Shown one piece after another: positions 36,926-46,024 of a stretch of DNA of 64,000 bases (positions are counted from its first letter, which is position 1; each line of letters opens with the position of its first letter). The position numbers and the translations under genes were made by a program. A model generated the notes under the pieces. That model did no database searches, was not told the origin of the DNA, and was given only the letters and a program-made list of their open reading frames with translations. This DNA is from Pagrus major. Lineage: Eukaryota > Chordata > Actinopteri > Spariformes > Sparidae. The DNA is taken from NCBI RefSeq assembly GCF_040436345.1, contig NC_133221.1, positions 33,669,089 to 33,733,088 on the forward strand, given 5' to 3'.

Positions 36926-37075
36926 CCTGGTAAGAGTTAGCATGACATTGCTCTTCTGGGACTTGGAATCCCCAAAGTGATGGAGATTGAAGGCACAGAT
37001 TCTAAAATCTGAGGAGCCTTCAACATCACACACACCCATGAGGAAGGGAAGTAGAAGGAGGGTGGAAGACCTCAT
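36926..37075 (-). CDS. DNase I-like exon 1: signal peptide, first beta strand
   Basis: ATG at 37075-37073 opens MRSSTLLLLPFLMGVCDVEG, a clear signal peptide, followed by FRICAFNLHHFGDSK, the first strand of the DNase fold with the metal-adjacent Asn. It ends TLTR before donor AGG|GTAAGA (GT at 36925-36924) in phase 0. A 5' acceptor (cacaccag at about 37099) suggests that the 5' UTR is spliced from an upstream non-coding exon. 50 residues. Confidence 0.9.
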
Positions 37076-37288
37076 GGCACAGAGCTGGGACAGTGACCTG
37101 GTGTGCGGAGACAAAGACAGATCAAATTTGATTGAACATCTACAGTTTGTGTGCACAAGAACCGCAGAAGCAACAGTAACTGTAAATGCACATGATGCAT
37201 CACTGTCTGAATACCTTCACTGAAGAAGCTGTGTTATTTTTGTGTCCACAGACAGACAGACAGGCTGACATATAAACACCTGGCAAAG

Positions 37289-37459
37289 TACCAGGGCTGG
37301 GTATTGGCAAGGACTTCATAATACAATACGTATTGATGAGCCGTATTGTATTATGCTTCTCTGACTGACTCAAACACTCTGACGGAAATGGCAGCTGGCA
37401 ATTCGAGGCAACTACATGCACATCTACAGGAGCGGAGGTCGTCGGCTATTCACAACTCG
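37289..37459. mobile_element. Left part of an older hAT-like element
   Basis: Starts cagggctgggtattggcaag followed by aatacaatacgtattgat, the end type of fish hAT elements. A younger hAT element is inserted 170 bp downstream, and compatible AT-rich sequence (aaatcgatgcagtatattg) resumes after it at about 38175. The opposite terminus was not found. Confidence 0.45.
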
Positions 37460-37467
37460 TTTAAAAC

Positions 37468-38134
37468 TAGGGCTGGGCGATTAATTGAATTTCGATTTCG
37501 ATTTCGATTTTGGCTTCCCTCGATCATGAAAACTAGATAATCGTAATAAAACGATCATTCTGCCGCACGCCGTGTCTTGTGTGGTAAATGCAGCGAACCC
37601 CTCCATCTCCACCTGTGCACTCCGCTCCGCCCCGCCCCCGCCTGAAAGTTTTTGCTTTCAGCCACGCCGGTGCGTGTTGCCAGTGGGTGTTTGGAAAAAA
37701 CGTGTAGAAGAAGATGGTAGAAGATGGCAGAAAGGCAGCCTTTGGTCGGGAAGAAAGGTAAAGCGAATTCTGTGGTGTGGAAACACTTCGGTTTCGAGGA
37801 GTCTGACTCGGAACAAACGAAGATATTCTGCAAGATATGTCACGCGACCGTGTCTGCACCTCAGGGGAACACGACAAATGTATTTAACCAACCAAAGTCC
37901 ACACACAGAGTAATACATGACCAAGCAGTGAAGGAACAAAAAAACTCAAAAATGAAAAGCTCCTTGACTCCTGCCACCGCCACACAGTCTTCAATTAAGG
38001 ACACACTTTACAATGCCACCGCGTTCAATAAATGCTTGTTCTCAAATCAATGAATAATCGTCTTTAGTAATCGTGATTACAATATCAATCAAAATAATCG
38101 TGATTATGATTTTTGCCATAATCGAGCAGCCCTA
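37468..38134 (+). mobile_element. Non-autonomous hAT element with BED-finger ORF
   Basis: A 667-bp element with inverted ends TAGGGCTGGGCGATTAA and TAGGGCTGCTCGATTAT (the second reverse-complemented), flanked by TTTAAAAC on both sides (37460-37467 and 38135-38142). An 8-bp duplication is the hAT hallmark. It carries a 109-residue frame that covers only the N-terminal transposase zinc finger; the catalytic domain is absent, so it must have moved in trans or been deleted after insertion. Confidence 0.92.
37724..38053 (+). pseudogene. BED zinc-finger stump of hAT transposase
   Basis: A 109-codon plus-strand frame inside the hAT element. VVWKHFGFEESDSEQTKIFC then KICHATV shows the aromatic-led BED finger with its CxxC pair, and a downstream histidine (QPKSTHRVIHDQ) could complete the site. 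BED domains bind DNA at the transposon ends. The catalytic RNase-H-like domain is missing because the frame stops 80 bases before the right terminus. Whether it is translated is unknown. Confidence 0.75.
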
Positions 38135-38337
38135 TTTAAAACATGAATAATTTCTTTCAAAAGATTGTTTTTTGGGGCTGGAAATCGATGCAGTATATTG
38201 TGAAAATAAATAATGCGATATATTGCCATATCCATTTTTTAGCAAGGCCATTGTGCCCACACATGTTTATATGCAGGATCAACACTAGTTTTAAGATATG
38301 GTTGTAGCTATGTTCCAGGGCACTCATTAACTCTACG

Positions 38338-39154
38338 AAGTGTTGGGGGTAACTTGTTACAAAGTAATCCCTTAGAGTACTCAGATTACTCTTTTGTTGT
38401 AACGAGTAACGTAACGCGTTAGTCCTGCAATTCAAGTAATCCCTTATTTAGTTAGTTTTTCATAAAAGCCATCTGTTAAGGGAAAAAAATGCTGTCTTTC
38501 TTTCCTTTTGTCGCCACAAAAATTAAATAAAATCACTGAAACGTTTGCACGGTTTCTGTTCCTCTCCTGCTGCTCAGCAGGTGGCTGCATGGCAGCTGAA
38601 GGTAAACCTACAGTTGTGTCAGTGCATAGCTAGCTAATTCAGTGTAGCGAAATTGCAGAGAGGACAACATTAACTTCATGGAAATATTTGGACAAAAAGT
38701 TCAAGAACAAAGAACAACATCACAGTGAAATGCAAGTTGTGCCTGGAGAATAAGTGATTGTCAGCTGCATCATAAACTCTATAAGGGCAGAACAGCTGTG
38801 CCTAATAATGTATGCCTCTGCCCAGTTCACTGTCAGATTGTTAGCAGAATAGAGATGTAAATGTTATATTGCATCTGTCATTCCTATTATTAGGCTGCAG
38901 GATTACCGATTGTGGGCTGTAAAGAAGGCTACAAAATGACGGTAGAGTAAATATATTCAAAGGTACATGTATAGTTGGCTAAATGCCATCTGGACAATAT
39001 AAACCACATGCACAACGAGTCACAAAGAGGTTATACTGTACTCTTAAGTACTCTAGCATTACTCAGTAAATAACGTAGTAATCTAACAAGTTACTTTTAA
39101 TGGCAGAAATCTTGTACGTAATGAGTAACTTTTAAGTAAAGTTACCCAACACTG
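38338..39154 (+). mobile_element. hAT-like element with degenerate BED finger
   Basis: Left end aagtgttgggggtaacttgt and right end gtaaagttacccaacact are inverted (GTGTTGGG...CCCAACAC) with TTAC/GTAA-rich subterminal repeats, a familiar fish hAT end. A short frame ITVKCKLCLENK near 38715 looks like a BED-finger remnant before a stop. An 8-bp duplication was not recognisable, so it is old. Confidence 0.7.
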
Positions 39155-40954
39155 ACTTTAAAAGATCCCTACTGATTGGGTCAATATGTGGTAGCTTTGT
39201 TTTTCCATTTCTTCTGACAATTGTGGAATGGTATATGGTGGGAAAGAGAAAGAAATCATAGTTTGAGTTCAAATAGATTTGCTTTGCAAAGGTAGCAAAC
39301 CATGGGAAGGTGTGACCTACCCACCTCTCCCCACCTCATTGCCTGTGCTTTGCTTACCGGTACTTACATATTTATGTGCGTAAGTTAACTCATGTAATTT
39401 ATGTACTTATTTTAACCATGATCTTTTCACGACATATGTGGAATAGGTTGATCGCCAGCAACTCTCAAAATGAAATATAGGGTTGGGTACTGTTCACATC
39501 TGAACAGTTCCGATACTGGTACCTGGAATTCGGTTCCCAACGATCAAGTCATTTTTCTAATAACAATGTTTATCACATGTGAATCAGTCTTTCTGAGTTT
39601 TATTTCATCATTGATATACTGCATATGAGAGTGGTCAATAAAATAACTTTTGAAGTAATCTTCTACATTTAGCTGGTTCTCAGGCTTTTAAGGCTCTGTG
39701 TGGGAGTGTCCTTTTTTTCTGCCCTTTTTTTTTGGGGGGGGGGGGCAATAAGTAACAATAAGTAACCTGTTGATGGTCACTGCATTTCCCACTTCCCCTT
39801 CCTCTCTATTGCATTTTTCACTTTTGCACATTTGCACTAACTTGTTGCTGCCTCTTAATACACAACCCAACCTGCCTCAATGCTACTTTGCACCTCATGT
39901 GAATATTGTAAATATCTAGTTTATTTAGTCTATTTTATTCTATCTGACTTGTTTCGTGTCTGTGTAACTAACGTGCTGACTTGTGTACTTAACGTGCTGA
40001 CTTGTGTACTTAATGTGCTGACTGTGTACTGAACCTGCTGACTTGTTTGTGTCTGTGTCCACGTGCCTTTAATTGCTCCCTGGGGACAAATAACGTTTTT
40101 TTAACTGAATTTTTAATTATGCCGAGCGTAAGACAGAGCCCTAGAGTTAAAAATGTGAAGACAGCAGTTATAAGTTTGCACACAGTCACAGTGGAACTTC
40201 CTGTTTGCTTATGTAAGCATTATGATTTCCCCAAGATGAGTTTGGTCTGAAAGGCTTGGTTGGGTTTAGCTAATACCTCATGCTAATGTTATTACTTGTT
40301 GTTAAATGTGACATTTTTGGGTAGTACAAACGTAACTGCTTTCTTGTTGACAGTAGATGATAAATAATAAACTCTTGTCTGTCTGTTAGGTATAGTGCAA
40401 TGGCCAGGAGGTGATGATTTTAACTTAGCATAAAGACTGGAAGCTGGGTGAACAGATAACCTGGCTCTGTTCAGAGATCAAAAATACCAGCTCCTCTAAA
40501 GATAGCACAGCCTAACAGAAACAGAAAAAACAAAAAGGTCAGTCTTGTCCTCTAACTCGAACTATTCCCCTAAAGCAAAGCCTGACCCAGATGTAGATGA
40601 TGTGAAAGTTCTTCAGTTGTGGGCACCCAAAGTTTGTATTAATTATTTTGACAGAGAACTGAGCCTATCTAATGCAATCATCTGAAATAATGTTTGTCAT
40701 TGTTTTACTGTAATAGCCTTCTTTCATGCGCGCGCGTAAAAACACGAGATTGGATCTGACTGATCAGTCACAAATGATGTGCTCTGTATCGCTCAGTCAT
40801 TCACATGAACACAGGCAGCTGTGGCAGATCAAGAGGCAGCAGCCTACAGCTCTGTTCATTTATTTCAGGCTCAGGAGTAAAAAAGTCATGATGTCATGGT
40901 TCATAACACGGACTTCTTCCAGCGGCCACTCTCTCTGCCTGTCATTTAATCCCG

Positions 40955-40955
<1 letters not shown>
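39155..40955. other. Upstream of DNase gene, no exon recognised
   Basis: Contains a hAT-end-like fragment near 39480-39545 (gggttgggtactg... cggttcccaacg), a poly-G run at 39730-39745, and three to four short repeats of gtgctgacttgtgtacttaa near 39970-40030. No coding exon was recognised on either strand. Confidence 0.4.

Positions 40956-41019
<64 letters not shown>
40956..41019. repeat. (CA)n microsatellite, 32 units
   Basis: The longest simple repeat in the window, 64 uninterrupted bases of CA. Confidence 0.97.
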
Positions 41020-41021
<2 letters not shown>

Positions 41022-41071
41022 AGGAAGAATAAAGGTAAGATTGAGTGAAAGGTGGAGTGGCAGCAGTTTAC

Positions 41072-41190
41072 CAGCGTGTTGTCTCGGTGTAGCTGCGGGG
41101 TTTCCTGCCTGCTTTCTCTCTACTGAAACTTGAAGCTCCAGTATGTTTCCTGTGGGAGGGAGTTGTCGACAGTGCAGTGGCAGGATACAG
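41072..41190 (-). other. Possible 5' non-coding exon of DNase gene
   Basis: The coding exon 1 of the DNase gene has an upstream splice acceptor at about 37099, implying another 5' exon. On the minus strand the interval ending ACACGCTG|GTAAAC (GT at 41071-41070) is a candidate with a usable donor and GC-richer sequence. Nothing proves the link; other positions are possible. Confidence 0.25.
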
Positions 41191-41928
41191 CTTGAACTTG
41201 ATCCCAGTTAAGAAGTCACTACAGGCACGTTGTTACTTACTCGCTGTCTTCCAAAGGCAGAATACAAAAAGGCAGGTTTCAGGTGTTGGCTGAGGCTGTA
41301 AACACAGCAGTCAAAGTTGGCCCCTCCTCTCTGGCTCAACAACACACAGGAAGAGAGACACTGCCTGTGTTCCCGTATGGAAGGGTAACAGGTTATTCTT
41401 TGTCTACAAATCGTTTTTAGCAAAGGAAAATCTCAGATTATCAGAGATAACACTAGGTGAGTGAACTTATACTTAAGGAAGTGGAATACAAAGAGATTGT
41501 CATGCTTCTTTGTTTCTCTTAATAAACTTCTTCTCCCTCCTTTTTCTTGTCTCTCTCACTGTCACACAGACAAACAAGTGTTCAAGGCTGTGATTACCAT
41601 ATATACATCCCCACGACATACCACTGTCCCAAGTAATCATTAGCAAATGACAAAAAAAAGAGAGAAAAAAAAGACATGTCATCATAATTATTACTAAATG
41701 TAACACATTTCTGTTATTATGACTACCAATTCTAGTATTGCAGTTCTACTGTTGTTTGTCCAAGTGGTGTTGCCGTAGTACCCCATCTAGCAGAACTTGT
41801 TGCACATATGTAAAAGTGGAAAACAAGGAATGTAGTATGAGTGTTAGGTAGACTATAACTGTTGATTGTGATTGTATAAAGTGTTTTGATAAATGTAATT
41901 TCATGAATGCTTATCGTCTTGCAATGTT
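41191..41928. other. Intergenic, nothing recognised
   Basis: No gene or repeat family recognised; AT-rich with an A/G-rich run near 41650. Confidence 0.35.
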
Positions 41929-42033
41929 GCACAGAATGTATACTAGCTTGCTGGCTATTTAACATTCTGACAGGAATTTCACTGTGAAATTCCTGTCAGA
42001 ATGTTAGTCAGCTAGCTAGTATACATTCTGTGC
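41929..42033. repeat. 105-bp palindrome with perfect 45-bp core
   Basis: The core 41961-42005 reads aacattctgacaggaatttc then ac-t-gt and the exact reverse complement, a perfect hairpin with a single-base centre. Arms extend with few mismatches to gcacagaatgtatactag on the left and its complement ending at 42033. Confidence 0.93.
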
Positions 42034-42275
42034 ATTAGTTAGCAAACAGCCCATATACATTTCCACATATTCCACTTGTATGCTTTGCATGGAGTTAGGA
42101 ACATCACTGGGAAGTTAGTTTGCTAGCAACACATTAACCCAGCAACCAACAGTGCTCACGGTCGCTAACGTTAATGTCTTTATTATATTATAATTGTAAT
42201 ATAGCCCACGGGAAGTTTGAGTAAAGTGTCAATCCCTTATGTAGTGCTGCATGTGTAATTTTACAGTTAGTAATC

Positions 42276-42348
42276 ATGATCAAGAGAAAGGGTGGCACTG
42301 CCACTGACATTCAACAGTTTTTTGGGGCAGCCTCAGAGAAGAAGAAAA
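42276..42348 (+). other. Possible first exon of a hAT-like gene
   Basis: ATG at 42276 opens MIKRKGGTATDIQQFFGAAS then EKKK, ending at a strong donor (AAAA|GTAAGT). Lysine-rich starts with an IxxFF motif are common at the N-terminus of fish zinc-finger and hAT-derived proteins. A matching hAT-like internal fragment lies at 50263-50487. Low confidence; a chance frame is possible. Confidence 0.3.
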
Positions 42349-43560
42349 GTAAGTTAAGAGCAGTTAGAAAATGAGTAACATTACCAGTCAGGTGATAGAA
42401 GTATACGGTAGCACAAAAGATGAGTCGATGTAATAATCATTGCCATTCAGATCAGAAGTGGTTAGTACCTGAGCAAGAAACACCACTTGTTTACTGGTAA
42501 TATTTCTTCCATGTTCACTCTGGTGTGTTCAGAGTAAAGAGAGAGAGAGAGAAATTGAGGATTTCTATTGTGCTAAATACTGCACAAAAATCTTTCTATG
42601 GATCAAAGTGAATATGATTATGGTTGGGCCACGTGATGCAGCTGTGCCAGGCAGCTTTTGGTCCCCCCCAATGTTGACTCCATGGCTATGGCCTCGAAAC
42701 ACAGTAATTTGTGTGGCATTCAGTATTTCAAAACTGCTGAAGAACAAATCAAACCGATGCAGTTTGGGGTGTAGTGTCATTTTGCACTTCACTCCATTTT
42801 GAAAAAAGTGGGTGTAAAGAGAAGGCGAGAAGAGGTGGTTTATAGTTGTCAGAAGGGAAATAGGGTGGAGCTGTTTGTGGTGTGTTTGTGGTAACCTATT
42901 TAAAATGATCATGCCTTTACTTTGGTAATAATTTGGACGTCATAGTTTCATTAAATAGTTTCTGTTAAGCAGGCAGGATGCAAGTTAGGACTAACACATA
43001 TCACCTCAGGAAGCCTAAATGAACTCTGTGTTGACTGTTCTGTTAATTGTGCTGCTGTTCTGAGCCTGTTTGCTGGTTGGGAAAACTTGGAGCGTAATTG
43101 TTAGAGGTTGCTGTCAATGTTACTCCACTGCAGTGTACAATAGTCATTACATGTCTCACTGCTTTCCATACCTAGTTTCCTCTGTGTAATTGTGTGTATT
43201 ATTTAATGGACCTTAAGTCAAAGCTGACCATGATGATGTATCACTAGTTTCCATTAGTCTAGAATAGGGACTGACCTGCACTGCACACAGCTGGGAAAAA
43301 GTACTGTAATACATAAGTCTGCTAATGTACTGTAAACGTAGGCTGGTCAGATTTATACTCCCAAGTTCACATGTTCATCACAGAACTCCCTCAAACATCT
43401 AGACTGATCTAAACACGATCTAAACAGGCTATGAAATTAATTAATATAATGAATATAAATCTGACGGCACACACTTATCCCACTGTTGGATCGACTTTTT
43501 GTTTACTTCTGTTGTCAAGACGATCAAAACAGACTAGCACACAGCCTGCAGCCTGCCATG
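42349..43560. other. Intergenic, nothing recognised
   Basis: No exon or repeat family recognised on either strand. Confidence 0.35.
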
Positions 43561-43569
43561 AACGTGAGA

Positions 43570-43890
43570 TGACGTTCACGGCCAAATCAAATAACCAATC
43601 GGAGGAGAGCCCTTCTAGCCAATCAGAGGCGAAAAAGGCGGTACCTTCCCCAACCGTCCTGGGGGAAAAAATATCGCACCCCGGCTCCGGTCCTCTGTGT
43701 GTCTGCGCATGCGTGTGGTGCTGTCACGGTTGCCTAGCGACAGACACCACACACCGGCGCTGCTCACAAAACCCGCGCCTTTTAAAAATGTCCACTACAC
43801 CCGATACTCCACCACGAAAGAACACAGAAGACCCAAGCGTCAGTGTCACAGTTCTTCATACCCCAATCATCTCCTGAGACTGACGGTATG
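43570..43890 (+). promoter_or_regulatory. Promoter-like block (CCAAT, NRF1, X-box-like)
   Basis: A compact GC-richer region with a CRE-like TGACGT (43570-43575), two CCAAT boxes (43595-43599 and 43619-43623), an NRF1-like TGCGCATGCG (43704-43713) and an RFX X-box-like GGTTGCCTAGCGAC (43729-43742). A donor-like CTGACG|GTATGG follows near 43886. Motif clusters like this mark housekeeping or ciliary/testis promoters. A short frame MSTTPDTPPRKNTEDPSVSV starts near 43790 but stops before the donor. Which gene it would serve, and in which direction, is unknown. Confidence 0.5.
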
Positions 43891-44415
43891 GGACATTATG
43901 TTATGATTGATTTCCTATCTGGTTGTGCTTTTGCCAGAAGATGTCAGTGCATGGGCATAGCCTATTTTAGTAAACTATTGTGGTTTGGTTGATTGTTTAG
44001 GATGTTGAGTTTTAAAAGTCGAATGAACGATCACTTATTTAATATACAGTAGTATTAGCCAATATAAATATTATATATGGCCATTTAAAGAACAAATCAT
44101 ACTAATGGATAAACAGTTAATAAATAAATAAATAAATACATTTGTTAAGAGAAAACATGTATTTTTTAATATATATACATTTCCTAGATTAAAAATGTTT
44201 GTAGAGCTTTCTGAGTATTCTGTCTCAAAATGTTTATATTTTTGAGGAACACAGTGTTCAGTGATCATTACATAAATTCTATTATTAGTGTGGTTTAACT
44301 GTTTGGATGACCTGACTTCCTTTCAAGTCATAAGACAGGCAGCAGACAAATACTGTTCAATTTAATTAACTATTTGTCATCCCACTCCTCCCCTCTAGGT
44401 TACCGCAGCTGAGCT
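43891..44415. other. AT-rich spacer before the chromovirus
   Basis: AT-rich sequence with a short (AAAT)n run near 44120-44137. No gene recognised. Confidence 0.4.
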
Positions 44416-44420
44416 GACAC
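44416..44420. repeat. Target-site duplication of chromovirus, left
   Basis: GACAC here equals GACAC at 50117-50121, the 5-bp duplication made by integrase. Confidence 0.9.
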
Positions 44421-44987
44421 TGTCACAGTCTGCTCATCTCCTGGTATTATTCCACTCACCTGTCTCTGCTCCACTCTGCCAGTCAGCCACACCTCCTCAT
44501 CAGGCCAACTCTCCACACCTGTGACAGCCTGGCTGCATTTAAGCCTGCTCCTGTCTCTGCTTCAGTGCCAGATTGTTCTAGATGCTTGCACCAGACTCTC
44601 CAGCGATTTTCTGCCTGATCTGCCGGTTCCGACCCTGCTTGCCTCTGACTATCCTGCCTGACCGATCTCCTGGATATTACCTCAGCCTTCTGTCTTCGAC
44701 CACGAGTTTCGCCTATCCCCTCTTGGTTACACACCTGCTCGGCTCTGCGGCTACACAGCCCACCACTGGACCTGTCTGCCTGCTAGGTAATCCACCTGTT
44801 GCCGGCTTTGCCTTCAGTCAGCAACACCAGACTCACTCCTTCACTGATCTCGCAGATCACTGTGAGCAAAGACTTTTCTCCTCATCACTGTATATACTGT
44901 TTAAGACTCCGGTGATAAATAAAAGTCATTACCGACTGATATCCTGTCTGCCTGTGCTGCTTTTGGGTCCTCACCATACCCGTGACA
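44421..44987 (+). repeat. 5' LTR of chromovirus
   Basis: 567 bp, TGTCACAGTCTGC to CCCGTGACA, with 6-bp inverted ends. It carries a TTTAA-type core near 44537 and AATAAA near 44917 as likely promoter and polyadenylation signals. Confidence 0.95.
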
Positions 44988-45004
44988 GTACAATCTGGCC
45001 AGAC

Positions 45005-46024
45005 ATGGACCCAGCACACACGGCTATGGATCGCCTGGAGAAGGTAGAGGCGATGCTCCAGCACCACGAGGCGCTGCTACTGTCAAACTCCGCAGATGTC
45101 CGACTGGCAGTGGCTAAACAGGAGCAGGCGTTTACCTCGCTAGCCTCGCAGGTCCAACAGCTCGCCGCAGCTTTTGCTCAAGCTGTCCCTCTGCCTCCGG
45201 AACCAGTCCAGCCTCCACCAGCTCCGGCTGCCTCTGCCTCTGCCTCTGCTTTCGCCTCGGAGCCTCGTGTGGGGGTTCCTGAACGCTACGCCGGGGACGC
45301 GGAGGGCTGCCGCCCGTTCCTCACGAACTGCTCCATCCTGTTCGCTCTCCAGCCCCACACCTTCGCTTCTGAGGACGCCAGGGTGGCGTTCACTGTGAAT
45401 CATCTGACGGGGCGCGCTCGGCTGTGGGGAACAGCCGAGTGGGAGCGTCGCACTCCAGCGTGCTCCTCTTTTCAAGCCTTCGCCGCCGAGCTCCGCAAGG
45501 TGTTCGGAGAAGCTTCCCGAGGTCCGGATGCTTCTGGAGGGCTTCTGGGTCTGAACCAAGGGACTCGTTCAGTGGCCGATTACTCCATCCACTTCCGCAC
45601 CCAGGCTAGCTCCAGTGAGTGGAACCAGGCTGCCCAGTGCGACGCATTCCTAATGGGGCTCGCTGACTACATTAAGGACGAACTGATTTCCTACGAACTC
45701 CCCACCACTCTCGACGGCATCATCGAGCTGGCGTCCCGCATCGATCGGCGCATTCAAGCGAGACAGCGGGAGAAACATCAAGGGCTCACGGGACGACGCC
45801 AGCCCGCCCCGTCACCAGCAGCTTCCGGGGTATCGACGCCTCCTGGCAGCCGCCCTTCAGGGGAGCCTGAACCCATGCAGGTTGGTCGGGCCAGCCTAAC
45901 TCCTGAAGAGAGGAGGAGACGCCGCGAGGGGAACCTCTGCCTGTATTGTGGCCAAGCGGGACACTTTATTCCCCGGTGTCCACTAAAAGGTCAGGCTCAC
46001 CAGGAGGGGAGGAGTTCCTGGTGA
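45005..46024 (+). CDS. gag: Chromovirus Gag
   Basis: Structural polyprotein that forms the intracellular particle and binds RNA. I chose ATG 45005 ([20 protein letters not shown]): it is the first ATG after the LTR, 17 bases from its end, and the frame upstream of it is LTR sequence without Gag character. It gives 339 residues. After a heptad-like N-terminus come a Pro/Ala-rich linker (about 60-85), a capsid-like region ([20 protein letters not shown] to the [10 protein letters not shown] helix) and a single CCHC zinc knuckle, [14 protein letters not shown], near residues 313-326. The stop at 46022-46024 overlaps pol. The frame stays open back to 44582 inside the LTR, so an upstream start is formally possible. 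Confidence 0.9.
   Translation: MDPAHTAMDRLEKVEAMLQHHEALLLSNSADVRLAVAKQEQAFTSLASQVQQLAAAFAQAVPLPPEPVQPPPAPAASASASAFASEPRVGVPERYAGDAEGCRPFLTNCSILFALQPHTFASEDARVAFTVNHLTGRARLWGTAEWERRTPACSSFQAFAAELRKVFGEASRGPDASGGLLGLNQGTRSVADYSIHFRTQASSSEWNQAAQCDAFLMGLADYIKDELISYELPTTLDGIIELASRIDRRIQARQREKHQGLTGRRQPAPSPAASGVSTPPGSRPSGEPEPMQVGRASLTPEERRRRREGNLCLYCGQAGHFIPRCPLKGQAHQEGRSSW

Larger units (their letters stand above)
32026..37098 (-). other. DNase I-family gene (dnase1l1-like), eight coding exons
   Basis: A secreted, divalent-metal-dependent endonuclease that hydrolyses DNA phosphodiester bonds. The eight exons join in phase to 324 residues. Residues 1-20 form a signal peptide. E62 (LLQEVRD), E136 (SREPF), H158 (IPQH), D193 (LGDFNADC), D226 (DTTV) and H278 (SDHYPV) match the family active-site and metal-binding positions. 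C198 and C235 match the conserved disulfide pair. N163-T-T is a glycosylation sequon. After the nuclease domain the last exon adds a Ser/Thr/Gly-rich linker and a hydrophobic end (FFSLFVFSHLLFQM then LTCWL), as in GPI-anchored DNASE1L1-type proteins; ordinary DNase I lacks this. I infer a dnase1l1 or dnase1l1l-type paralogue, but the exact paralogue is not certain. Intron 1 holds an L1 fragment and a SINE. Confidence 0.9.

Noticed and set aside
40726-41022. 98-codon frame ending in Thr-His repeats
   Set aside because: The end is translation of the CA microsatellite; no conserved domain or splice context.
43697-43906. Short coding frames across the promoter-like block (including one starting MSTTPDTPP)
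   Set aside because: Frames end before or run through the only plausible donor without a phase match; kept only as part of the regulatory feature.
44483-44734. 83-codon minus-strand frame repeated exactly at 49612-49863
   Set aside because: It is antisense within the two identical LTRs; its duplication follows from the LTRs and it has no protein-family character.
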